The notes below the pieces were generated by a model that saw only the letters and a program-made list of their open reading frames with translations, did not search any database and was not told the origin of the DNA. Below, in pieces: positions 54,389-64,000 of a stretch of 64,000 nucleotides of DNA. Positions within the stretch are counted from its first letter, which is position 1. Each line of letters opens with the position of its first letter. The translations under genes and the position numbers were made by a program. This DNA comes from Phaeosaccion multiseriatum. Its lineage: Eukaryota; Ochrophyta, other classes. Location of the stretch: assembly GCA_965112735.1 (NCBI GenBank), contig OZ218953.1:496001-560000 (forward strand). Reading direction: 5' to 3'.

Positions 54389-54848
54389 CTCTCCCACACG
54401 CACCCCTACCTACCTGCTGCTGCATCGGTGACGCGACCTTCCTGCCCTCCCTGCCTCTTGATGCAGGCGTATAGAGATCTTTGGTAATGCTAGGGAGTGG
54501 CAGGAACTGGGTGGGGCCCCCGCACCAGCACCAGGAGCAGCAGTAGCAGCAGCAGCAGTGGCAGGAGATGGAGGAGGCTCGTCGTCCCCGTCAACGTTCA
54601 TTGTGAGCGAGTACTTCCGACAAGTCTCCTTCTATCAAGCTGACAGCAACACCGTCAGTCGAGAGCTCGTGTGCGACGTGCAACAGTTCATGGTGTACAA
54701 TAGGTCGGGTCCTTCCAAGGTGAAGTGCTCCTTACTCACGGCGGGCTACCTGCAGCCGCAGGACGCCAACTATTTCGAATCCCCGACCCAGCCTGTGGTG
54801 TTGTATTCCCACACACTGGACATGGAGAGGCTTGGCGATGCAGCTTAG
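52368..54848 (+). CDS. Plastid (thylakoid-lumen) protein, 7 exons, 380 aa; DUF6816-like?
   Basis: Exons in phase: 52368-52717, 52828-52869, 53091-53188, 53276-53404, 53685-53778, 54099-54146, 54467-54848. Residues 1-25 (MMLCPSLLALVLLVLTLSTA then QGFAVHP) form an ER signal peptide with a G-F-A cleavage site, as in heterokont plastid pre-proteins. A twin-arginine block (SSRRRWLARTTSAALAVVAS) plus an A-x-A-like site near residues 68-110 then suggests transport into the lumen. The mature part is beta-rich (RNFAKPLFSLPPG; YPEWMEGEWAVKAGFGGYIF; VVKNQYTPGFKQLSIMSLAD; FIVSEYFRQVSFYQ; VCDVQQFMVYNRSGPSKVKC). This resembles the conserved cyanobacterial/plastid family DUF6816 as I remember it, and the assignment is tentative. 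Probably photosynthesis-associated, function unknown. An Ala/Gly insertion lies at residues about 267-287. Confidence 0.75.
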
Positions 54849-55277
54849 TTTAGCTTAGTTTAGCTTAGATTAGACTGGCTTAGGGTACCTCGCTTTGACC
54901 TTGGGTCCTCCAAGGTGGAAGAAGGCATGTGTCTTGATTGACATCAGCAACAGGCAACACACACCCCGCCGATCCATCGCAACGCTCTGCGTGTCGCAGA
55001 AGTGGCAAAGGAAAGGGCTCTTTCAACCATAGACACTTAAAACGTATGTACAAGTCCGGCGTGGTGCCTGTCCCACGCGTCACACAAGAGCACAAGAAGA
55101 AGAGGAGGAGGAAAAGAAGCCCACTGCGAAGAGACCACACACATCCCGTCCTCGCTCGCTTGTTGTGGAGCGATTTCGGGAGGAAGGAAGCACTCAGCAG
55201 CCAGACCACTCGGCAGTTATCATCACACCATCACACCGACCCAATCACTTGGCAATGATCATCACAGCATCACAGCA
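54849..55277. other. Convergent intergenic region
   Basis: The 3' flanks of the plastid-protein gene and the amine oxidase gene face each other. Short repeats (TAGTTTAGCT at 54846-54870; ATCACACC/ATCACAGC at 55220-55275). No gene. Confidence 0.5.
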
Positions 55278-55771
55278 TCATTGCATCCAGTCGGCGTGCA
55301 CCTCCCGTGCGGCCCTTCTGCCGGTGAGATAAGCACCGTGCAGGCTCCCCTCGTAGTCCACACTCGTTGCCTGCATGCAGGGGGGGGGGGGCACGGCGTA
55401 GCGGTGGGTGAGTGGATGGGTGGGTTAGTGACTGAGTGACTGAGTGAGTGATCGAGAGGGCGGAGGGGTGAGTGGATATGTGAGTGGATGAGTGCGTGAG
55501 TGAGCGGGGGAGTAGAGGAGTGAGTGGGTCTGGGTGTCTGTGTGTGATGTGCATGTGAGTGCGTGTGCGTTACAATTATGCACTCATGTGCTCACCTCTC
55601 CGGCAAAGTAGAGGCGCTTCCCCACGCTCTTCGCTCTGTCGTGAAGGTCAAAGGGGGAGCTCCCCACCTTTGAGAAGGAGTATGCGCCGAGCGAGAAAGG
55701 CCTCTCGTCCCACCTGGTTACTCGCACAGACACGGGGCGGACGTCTCTGCTCACCTGCGCTCATGGGGTAG

Positions 55772-55837
<66 letters not shown>

Positions 55838-58800
55838 TGCAGACAAGGGCGGCAAGGCAGGCTCTGGAGGTGAGTCGGGGTGGGGAGAGGGGACAGTGCG
55901 GGAGTGGAGTGGAGAAGGAGCGACGGAGCTGTCGAGCTTGGCTGAGCACCGGAAGGAAGGAAGGAAGGACGGACCTGTGTGAAGGTACGACGTATCCTGG
56001 CCAACAGGCTCTCCACGATGAGAGTGTCGCTAACTCCGCTCACAGCCGCGCCGGCGTCGCCCGGGAGGATGGCGGTGAGCACAGGCGGTGCGCCCTCCTT
56101 GAGATAGGCGTAGTTCTCCAGGAGCAGTACGGAGGAGGAGGACGAGGAGGAGGAGGAGAATGTCGGTGCCGCTGCCCGTGTCGACTTGGCACTGCCATTG
56201 GTACTCGCATTGGCATTAGCCGTGAGAGTCTTGCCTGCTGACGAGCCGCTTGCGCACGCTGTCCTCTCCTCGGCGGGCTCGGAGCTCGAGAGGGCTTCTC
56301 TCAGCCAAAGGCAACCGCACACGCACAAGGCCGCAGTCCAGCAGTAGGGAGAGCAAGCAACAAGGGAGAGGAAAGTGAGGGTTGGAAGTTCAACCAACCT
56401 CCCTCTCTCCTTGTACACCCCACGGCAAGAAAAGCCCACTCAGCTCCTGCCCCTGCCCCTGCCCCATGCAATACCCTCTTACCTATGAACGGCACATCTG
56501 TGGGCCAGAAGCACTCCACGAACTCCATCAGCACCTTCTTGTAAGAGCCCAGCGTGGCCCTGTCGAAGGCAGATTGCTTCACGGCGGGGAGGGGCGGACA
56601 AAAGCGGATCGTCGATGAGGACCAGCTCTCTCTCTTCTTCTCGCCTCTGGCTCTCTCCTCCTGCACATCCTCAGAGAGCAGCACTGGTGAAGCGTCGTCC
56701 GTCTTTCTCGCCCTTCCCTCATGCGCCTCTTTCTCTCTTCCCCCCCATTCCCCCTCTCCCTCCTCCTCCTCCTCCTCCTCCTCCTCCCGCTCCCGCCTGT
56801 CTCTACTGCCATCCTCATCCTTCTCCTCCTGCTGCTGCTGCTCGTGTTGTTGGAGCTGAGTGATGGGGACCGTCAGGATGACCGCATCGACAATGTAGGA
56901 CGCCCCACCTCTCACTCGCACGACCACTGCGTTGCTACTGCTGCTGCTGCTATCGTCCGTTCTATTGCTATCTTCGCTAGGAGGACAACACGCATCGCTG
57001 CTGCCATCGCCTCTACTGCCCGCCATGTCCTCGTGCCTTTCCGATGATGGCTCCTCCCCTGGCCAAGCTATACAGGCGACGGACTCCTCCATCCTCAGTC
57101 GCAAAGGAGGCAGGGCCTGCATCGACTGCTGCAGACCACCGCCCTCCTTGTCCTCCTCTTGTCGCCTCGCCTCCCCTGCCCCACAGTTATCGCCGTCACC
57201 GCCTAACCCCAGCATAATCTCTTGTACCAGGCCGTCCACAATCCGCTGCATCCCCCCAATGGGAAGGCTATGCGGCCCTGCCATGTCCTGGGGGAGGCAT
57301 ACAGCACACACACACACACACACACACAAACATGTGTACATAAGTATTAGTAACCAAAGGGACGGAGAAAAGGGTCGGGAGCGTGGGCGTGCGAATGTGC
57401 AAAAAGGAGAGCAGCAAGCGCGAACTCTCTGGTAGGTAAGGCGAAGGCGCACGCTAGCAGGAAGCAAGGAAGGAAGCAAAGGAAGCAAGAAGGAAGGAAG
57501 GAAGGAAGCAAGGAAGGACCAACTTGCAGTTTCCATCTCACAGTTCAAGTTCGTGCACATGCTCACTCACCCCGTAGGTCCCCATTCCCATCGTTGGCAT
57601 TCGCGGCAGACCCGAGGGGGGCGAAGGGAGCACCGCCCCCTCTCCGAGCTCCGGGTGCCTCTCCAACAGCGAGAGAGAGCAGCCCTGCACGTCTTCTTGT
57701 GGCGATGGGCTTAAGTTTAAGCTCCCCAGCACACCCTCAGACCCTCCACCTTCCACTCCTTCGACCTCGATATCGACGTCGACATCAACATCGACATCAT
57801 CGATTTCGAGCTGCTCCGACGGCGTGGAGGGGTCGGAGGTGGCTGCATACTCCCACAGCTGCAGAGAGCCCACGCTACCGCCCATCCAGGCCTCCACGAG
57901 GTGTATGTGGAAGGAGAGCAGCTGCCTCTGGACGGACGATAGGCGGCGCCAAGGCTCGTCATCGTCATCGTCCTTCTCACCACGAACAGCACTAGCACCA
58001 GCTCCAGCAGCACCCTTAGCCGCGCAAACGCAGCCGCAGTCGGTGCCGCTACCCCCGCTGATGATGTCTGGCTCGTCCTCATCCCCAGCAATCGCTGCTG
58101 CTGTGCAGGCAGAATCATCGTTGGTGGGGTGCGAGTGGGTGCTGCTGCTTCCATCATTGCCGCTCCTGCTGCTGTCATCTCCCTCGCCCCCCTCCCCCGG
58201 CGGACAAGAATCAAGCAGCAGAGAGTGTAGCAAGGCTCCAAGCGAGGCATCGGGGTCTGCAGTCTGTGCGGCGGCCTCCCTCCCCACCCTCTTCATCAAG
58301 GCCTCGTACACACGCAGCCCCCTCAGCCGCTCCTCCTCTCCTTGCCGGATACCGTCGATGTAGACAGCGACCTGAGACAACACGAGTATCGGTGCATTTG
58401 CATGAAGAGCGCGAGGAGGGGCGGGGGCGAGGATGCCGAGTCAGGGCACGTCGCTCTCGGCCTCCAGGATGAGGGCGTGGTGTGCCCCCCACCCCCCGAA
58501 CACAGCTTCGCTTCGCTACACACGGTAGCAGCATAGCAAGCATGCCCGATCAGCATTCGGTGCCCGCCTACCTTCATATGACGCGGCTCCATCCACGGGT
58601 TGCCTCCCTCCGCTATGTCCTTTAGTCCCACGCCGTATTTGGAGGCAAGCTGAGACACATGTACGTTGAAGGGGGGCAGCCAGACAACAGCGTCCAAGAG
58701 CGGTCTTAGGAAGGCACTCTCACTCCCTTTCTTCCCCTCTTCTCTCATTTTGCCAATCAATGCCAATACCCAGCCAAGGAGGTCGAAGGTCGATGCGGAT

Positions 58801-59320
58801 CACTCAGGCGAAGAAGCGGCATACCTGGTTGAGAGGGTTAGCAGGGTTGCTGCCATGGATCCACGCAGCGCCCTCGTCAAAAGGGAAGCGTGTGCCGCTG
58901 TTGCGACACTGACACTCGACGGTCTTTACTCTGCCTCCGATGCGAGCGGATGCCTCGACCACCGTGATCTTGTGACGAGGGCAGCCCTGCTCCAGCAGCC
59001 CCTGCACGGCAGCAAGTCCTGCGAGAGGGAGTGAATGCACGCAAGGTTGCAGGTGCGAGGGGCACGGCGAATGTCGAAGGGTGAGCTTGACGCAGGGAGC
59101 GGAGGCACAGCATCCAACAATCCAAGAAGGGAGAGCAATATCGTGTGATCAAGAATAATGAAAGCAGCTTAGAAAGGCCAGGGCAAAAAGGCCCCCTCCA
59201 AAGGATCCTTCGCCGTGTCCACTCACCTGCCATCCCTGCCCCCACGACACAAACTCGAGGGTGTTCCTGTCCATCGCGCCCCGAGCCGCTTGCCGCTGTC
59301 CGCACTGCATTTGCTTGCAT
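55278..59320 (-). CDS. Flavin-containing amine oxidase (polyamine oxidase/LSD1-like), 8 exons, about 848 aa
   Basis: Exons (high to low, in phase): 59320-59227, 59018-58825, 58649-58572, 58371-57571, 57287-56483, 56297-55975, 55754-55596, 55370-55278. FAD-binding signature near the N-terminus: VCVVGAGMAG|LAAVQGLLEQ (GxGxxG formed across a splice site), ITVVEASARIGGRV, and FDEGAAWIHGSNPANPL. The second signature is at the end: RLYFAGE|ATSVDYEGSLHG then AYLTGRRAAREV, the usual C-terminal FAD site of amine oxidases. The middle has HSLPIGGMQRIVDGL, VDAVILTVPITQLQ, FDRATLGSYKKVLMEF and WPTDVPFI. Large acidic, Ser/Gln-rich insertions fill exons 4 and 5 and make it much longer than typical enzymes of about 500 aa. 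No SWIRM or tower domain is evident, so polyamine oxidase is the closer guess than histone demethylase. The start is the ATG at 59318-59320. Confidence 0.88.
55778..55835. repeat. (GT)n microsatellite in an amine oxidase intron
   Basis: GT dinucleotides with a central GCGCGCGC, in the intron 55755-55974. Confidence 0.9.
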
Positions 59321-59737
59321 TTTACTTAGCGGCGTCAAGAAGGAGAGGTGTCAGCAGCAGCCGCAGCGGAAGCAGCAGCAGCAGCAGCAGCAAGCGGCGT
59401 GATCGATCTTAGTTGTGGCCCCGTCTCTCGCTTGTGCGGACAATGATGACTATCGTCCCATCTTTGTAAAGCGAGGCAATCGCAATGCATCTGTGACACC
59501 AACGTTGGTAATACGCCCCAGGGGGGTACGCACTTTTTCCCTTTTTGCGCTCGATTCTGGAGCGCAGAGAAAGGAAAGATAGAGTGGAGGAAAGCACGGC
59601 AGTGGCTGTGGCATTCTGCCGTTAGGGGGAGGGAGGGAGGACACTCTCTCGAGAGCAGGCGAATGAGGTGAAGGAGGGAAGGATAGGGGAAGCAGCAGCA
59701 AGAAGAGGATTGAGGGCAGGGTATAGCAGGGAAAGGC
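59321..59737. promoter_or_regulatory. Head-to-head intergenic region (amine oxidase / acyl-CoA hydrolase)
   Basis: 417 bp between divergent start codons. It contains a short (CAG)n run at 59365-59392 and no recognisable gene. A shared promoter is possible by position only. Confidence 0.4.
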
Positions 59738-62537
59738 ATGTGGCGGTCATGCTGCCGCCCACGGCCCATCAGCAGCAGTCTGCACCAGTGCAGATCGTCG
59801 CCGAAGCCAGTCACAGCGATTGGGTCACAACCTCTCCATCCCGGTAGCAGAGACGGCGGTAGCAGATGGGAGACGTCGTCAAGTGGCGGCGGCCAAAGCA
59901 GCAGCACGGTAGGGCAGGTGCGCACTATGGTTTTCGGCGATTCCAGCTACTCCATGCCCCCGCCGCCAACGAAGAACAAGCGTCCGCACCCTCCGTGGCG
60001 AATGAAGAGACTGCTAGCCCTGGTGGAGGAGCCGACGTCGGAGGTGCGGTCGAGGCAGACGGAGACGATGATCAAGAGACTGGAGCTGCACCGCCCCGAT
60101 GTAAGTGCAGGGTCAGTGTCGGGGGCGGTGGAAGGCTCTCTCATCTCTCCGGTCGGGCTGCTGCTCTAGCTGCTGCTCTATGCTGGCTGCAACTAATCGC
60201 CTCCCTCGCCCCCCTCTCCCTCTCAGGATATGAACTCTCTCAACGAAACTGCGATGAAACAGCTCACGTACAAGCTCAATAGGTGAGCTATCCTCCTCCC
60301 AGCAGTATTTCCTCCCACTCCTTGTTGTTTCACCACTTTATCCTTCTCCCGTGTCTCCAAATGCCACCTTCACCCCCCCCTTCCCGCTCTTTCATGTGGT
60401 TTCGCCTCCTCTGCAAACTCAAAGATATCGAACCAACTTCATGGCCAAGGCAGTGGTGCTGGAGGGCGGGGAGAGCGCCTTCTGCAGCGGACTCGATATC
60501 ACCACCATGTACGGCAAGAGGGGGAGGGCTGCATACCAGCGGAGGCTCCTGGCCAGGCTCGCAGCGTCTCTGGTAAGAGAGAAAAGAAAGCACGGCCAGG
60601 GAGGATGAGGGGGCGAAGATCCGGTACAGTCCGGTGCCATGCGGTGTACTGCTGAGCCGTGGTAACCGCGGCCCAGGCGAACACATCGCTCAACATGAAC
60701 CACCTAACTCCTTCCCCTGCACCTCTGTGGGTAATACCCATGCCTGCAATGCGCCTCTTACCCTCGTCTTTCTCTGCCTACCCCAGGCCTATTTCCCCAA
60801 ACCCGTCATATCCTTGATGGATGGGTGCACCATCGGGGGCGGCTATGCCATGTGCCAGGGCCGCTACCAAGTGGCAACGGAAAAGTCCAGCTTCTTCGTA
60901 GTAGAGCCCTCCTTCGGGCTGGGCCTGGAAGGGGGCCTCAGCTACACGCTTGCCAACCTCCGAGGAGGGAGAGACTCTCTCAGGGAGAAGCAGGTGGGCC
61001 AATATATGGCTGTACCCGTACTTGTGTGCGTGCGTGCGTGCGTGCCTTACCGAGGCTTCCCTCCAAGAGTCCCAACCAGTGAAACACCTGCACACTTCCA
61101 CATCCTCCTCCTCCTCCTCCTCCCCCGCCCCCCACACCTTTCCCACTTCCGTCCATGCCGTCATCTCGTCCCACGCAGGTGAACCCCATCGGCACGTGCC
61201 TGGCCCTGACAGGCCTAACTCTCACGGGGGGAGACCTTGTGGTAGCAGGCCTCGCCAGCAACTTCTTTGCTGACTCAGAGCGCTTCAACATTTCCTTGCA
61301 GCTGGCCGGTGACGGCATCGCAGCGGGATCAAGGAGCGCACTTAGATACGCTCTAGAGGCCAAGAGCGACATGTCAGCCGACCTGGATGGACTGAAGGAT
61401 GATGTCCCCTATCTAGATCAAGACTGGATGAGCTCGGATGCGCCGTATTACATGGATCACGACGATGAGGAGGACATTTACGGGAATCCAGTGCCGCAGA
61501 TGCAGCTGGAGCGCATCGCTGGGGACGTGAGTAAGACCTTTGACGTGGATAGCGTGGAGATTGCGCTGGAGAAGCTCAAGGTGAGGATGGGTGTGTGGGG
61601 GAGGGTGGGTTGTGTGCAGGTGTAAGAGTGTGTTTTGAAGCGGAGTGAGGACACAGAGGAGCTGCGGGCGCGTGCCTTATCGCACGGAACCCTCTCTAAA
61701 GGGCGCCTGCTTGTTCCCTCTTCTCCGTGCACTCGCACTCGCCTCCTCACATTGTTGTCATGTCTAACGTCGGCCCTGCCCTCCCCCCACCCCCCTGGTC
61801 ATTCCTTCTCTCCTCGTGAGTAGACCCTGGAGGAGGACTGGGCCGTACAGGCGGTACGGCGCATGGAGAGTGCCTCACCGCTGGCGCTGAAGGTGGTGTT
61901 TGAGCAGCTACGTCGAGCCAAGAGTCTGAGCTTCACCGAGTGCCTGGAGATGGAGTACCGGGCCAACAACGCGTTGCAGGAGCCCAAAGACTTTGCAGAA
62001 ACCGTCGCTGGTATCATCGCGGCGAATGAGGGAGAGGGAAGTAGTAGCAATAGCAATAGCAGTAGTAGCAGTCGCGGCGAAGCGGCACAGGTGGGATGGG
62101 GGGGTAGGACGCTGCAGGACGTCAGCGATAGCGAGGTAGCGGACATTCTCGATGGCAAACCTGGCGACAGCAGCGTGGGCAGCGAGGGCTCTAGCAGCGA
62201 GGGTAGCAGCAGGAAGTTGCCGTCGCTCCTCTTTGCCAAAGAGGAGGAGGCCCGAGGGATTCAGCCCCATGCCGCTGGCCTGCGACGCATCATTCGGGAA
62301 TGCACCGTAGGGGAGGATGAGCCCTTTGATGAGGATGGGTGCGACGACGCGGGGGTGGTGTGGCAGTTTGACGAGGCGGATTACGATTACGATTCCGAGG
62401 ACCATTACGCGGGCGAGGACGGCATTACGGAGCGGGAGAGGGAGGAGGCGAGTGGGGCGAGGGGGGCGGGAGGTGTCCAGGGGACAGGGGAGCGCGGCCA
62501 AGGCTCTGGGAGGCGCGGCAACAACGGCAGGTCATAG
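59738..62537 (+). CDS. 3-hydroxyisobutyryl-CoA hydrolase-like (crotonase fold), 6 exons, 629 aa
   Basis: Exons in phase: 59738-60100, 60227-60282, 60425-60572, 60787-60993, 61179-61580, 61824-62537. The family acts in valine breakdown, hydrolysing 3-hydroxyisobutyryl-CoA (mitochondrial). Blocks in order: MAKAVVLEGGESAFCSGLDI (about 145-164, first oxyanion loop and G-x-D-I), KPVISLMDGCTIGGGYAMCQ (about 194-213, GGG), YQVATEKSSFFVVEPSFGLG (about 216-235), GTCLALTGLTLTGGDLVVAG (about 263-282), and SPLALKVVFEQLRRAKSLSF with ECLEMEYR (about 410-440). Where the family usually has P-E-x-x-I-G-x-x-P-D-x-G, this protein has E-P-S-F-G-L-G-L-E-G-G, so the usual Asp is Glu. The N-terminal 120 aa are Ser/Pro/Arg-rich (possible targeting). 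An acidic, Ser-rich insertion (about 460-510) and tail extend it well beyond the usual 380-400 aa. Confidence 0.85.
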
Positions 62538-62862
62538 CAAAGATGGTAGTGCTGTTATGCCATGCTCTGTTCTCCCGAACCGTTATCAGTACCCGTGGTG
62601 AGGACACCTACCATAAAAACTGTTTTGTTGTCTTTATTTGGCTCCTTCTCTCATCATCCAGGGGCTTGCCCTTGAACCAGCCCGCCCCTCCTTGCGGCAG
62701 ATGAAAGTGCACTCTCACGGTACTCTGCTGCTGCAGTGGCACGCCCCCCCCCCCCCCAAATACACCACACCTGGTGCGTAATAAAGGCGAAGGGGGTTGG
62801 GAAAGGGCCGTGGCCGGCCTCAGCCTCGTTCTGTCTCGCTAAACCCTTGGTGAAGAGAGAAG
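62538..62862. other. Convergent 3' flanks
   Basis: Short spacer between the hydrolase stop and the oxygenase stop. Contains a run of 13-14 C at 62745-62758. No gene. Confidence 0.5.
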
Positions 62863-64000
62863 TTAGCAGCCTCCGTCGCCGTCTCCCGCCCCAACGAACA
62901 AGAGCTGCCTAAAGATCCCTGGCGAGCGGATGAAGAAGCGCTGATCCAGCCCCTTGGGTACAGCCATCTCGCCGGGCCCCTCCTCGGCACCCGCCCCGCC
63001 CTGTCCTGAAACGCCACCCCCCTGTCCTGAAACGACCTTTTTCTGTCCTGAAATGCCACTCCCCGGAGGCGGTGTGTCTGTCTGTACCTGTGCGTTCGGC
63101 CGCGCTGGCTGCTCCGAGCCTTGTCCCACGCTCAAATCTTCCCATACTGGACTCACAAAGCTCACGAGGCCGGCCCCAGTAGAATCTGACTGCTCGTCTA
63201 CCTGTCCTGCCTCTGCCTTGCCCTTGCCCTTGTCTCCTTCCTCCTTCTCGTCTGCGGCGGCCTCGGCAGCAGTGACGGAGAGGGTCGCCGGCCAGCTGAC
63301 CGTCTCGGAGCACTCGGGGACGGGGCCACAGGGGCCTGGGAGTGAAGAGAAGACACGGGCAAGGGGAGGGGAGTAGGGGGCTGGCTGAGGATAGGCGTGT
63401 GATGCAGGCTTGGCTTGGGATTGGTGACGAGTCTATACACTCTCTCAATCACCCTCCCCCCCCCCCTTCCTACAGACCCGAGCTCTCACCGTAGCGCTTC
63501 CGCTCGCCCACGGAAGCCACGTCCATGGTCCACCACCCCACCATGAGCGTTAGACGATGTGCCCCCGCGGAGAGCGTCTTCCTCTGCGCGCCGTCCTCCC
63601 CTTGCTCCTCCGTCGTTGTTGTTGCTGCTGTATCACCAACTGCTGGTGCTGCAGGGAGGGGGCAAGGAAGGACGCCGTGGAGCAAGTCTCCGGGAAAGAT
63701 CATAAAGGCCCCGTCCTCGGGGTGCGCCATCCTGCCGTCGCCAAGGGGGGCCGTGGGGAGAGACAGCATTGGGCCGAACCCCCCATAAGTCAGTCAGTCC
63801 ATCCGTCAGTCAGTCAGTCAGTCAGTCCATCCGTCAGTCAGTCAGTCAGACAGTCAGTCAGTCAGTCACTCAGTCCATCCATCAGTGAGCCAACCGTCTG
63901 CCCATTCTCCTCACCAGAGCCCGCCCAAATTCCTTTCCTGTGTGCCGCTGCTCGCACTGTATGCGCTCACCATCTCTGTCAACATCTCTGCCAGAGCAAA
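62863..64000 (-). CDS. 2-oxoglutarate/Fe(II) oxygenase-like protein (5' partial)
   Basis: Four visible exons (high to low): 64000-63971 (partial), 63937-63915, 63731-63490, 63335-62863, which join in phase to 255 codons plus stop. The diagnostic stretch is MAHPEDGAFMIFPGDLLHGV then LPCP, followed after a loop by HRLTLMVGWWTMDV. A G-x-F-x-x-F-P-G-x-x-x-H-x-V-x-P followed by R-x-x-L-x-x-x-W-W is what the distal His and 2OG-binding Arg region of many 2OG-Fe(II) oxygenases looks like. The proximal H-x-D would be in the missing 5' part. The tail contains three short repeats of SGQ(K/G)(K/G) and ends RFFIRSPGIFRQLLF. The loop between the two conserved blocks contains the dispersed motif (63624-63650), here read as AVGDTAA. 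Confidence 0.65.
63788..63885. repeat. (CAGT)n repeat in an intron
   Basis: CAGT tetranucleotides interrupted by CCATCCGT, in the intron between the 23-nt exon and the 63731-63490 exon of the oxygenase-like gene. Confidence 0.9.

Overview
The window is eukaryotic nuclear DNA, most likely from a photosynthetic heterokont (stramenopile) alga that makes flagellated cells. The evidence is as follows. The genes have many short GT-AG introns whose phases join without gaps. One protein has an ER-type signal peptide followed by a Phe-containing cleavage site (GFA), then a twin-arginine segment, as expected for a complex-plastid thylakoid-lumen protein. A 22-exon gene encodes the cilium transport protein IFT139. 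A degenerate Ty1/copia relic and a very high load of microsatellites are also present. I cannot name the species.

Layout. 1-602 is the 3' end of an acidic-protein gene. 1264-2690 is a 1.4-kb CTC/GAG microsatellite. 3.1-8.6 kb is a graveyard: a broken copy of the FNIP-type repeat gene, a damaged small-Tim-like exon, a frame-broken helical fragment and a copia relic. 8641-10632 is a Q/H-rich Myb-like regulator. 11140-12877 is an FNIP/LRR-like repeat gene broken by two small deletions. 14592-27367 is an 11-exon gene for a giant (about 3,386 aa) protein with C2-like regions, EF-hands, IQ motifs and an acidic tail. 29570-30577 encodes a small membrane protein with a long poly-Gly run. 30.77-31.6 kb holds two copies of a MITE-like palindromic element. 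32002-37928 is a 12-exon gene for an unrecognised 1,181-aa helical protein. 39563-40790 is an ORF broken by a 31-bp tandem duplication. 41724-52074 (minus) is IFT139. 52368-54848 is a plastid-lumen protein. 55278-59320 (minus) is a flavin amine oxidase. 59738-62537 is a 3-hydroxyisobutyryl-CoA hydrolase-like protein. 62863-64000 (minus, partial) is a 2OG-Fe(II) oxygenase-like protein.

The gene order does not suggest one pathway. IFT139 (cilium), the plastid protein, the amine oxidase and the acyl-CoA hydrolase look like unrelated housekeeping genes, arranged partly as head-to-head pairs.

The most unusual signal is at DNA level. A 15-bp core (CAGTTGGTGATACAG, usually inside CAG repeats) recurs at about 16 loci in both orientations. 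It occurs in exons (read in different frames), in introns and between genes. It is often near a second short motif (CAGTCNTATGGGCAGCAG), which also forms an array of roughly ten or more units at 37.95-38.34 kb. A third motif (CCATCCACTGCCATCC) recurs in introns about 20-50 nt upstream of acceptors. Exon structures below were derived by hand from splice-site and phase agreement and have not been tested against transcripts.
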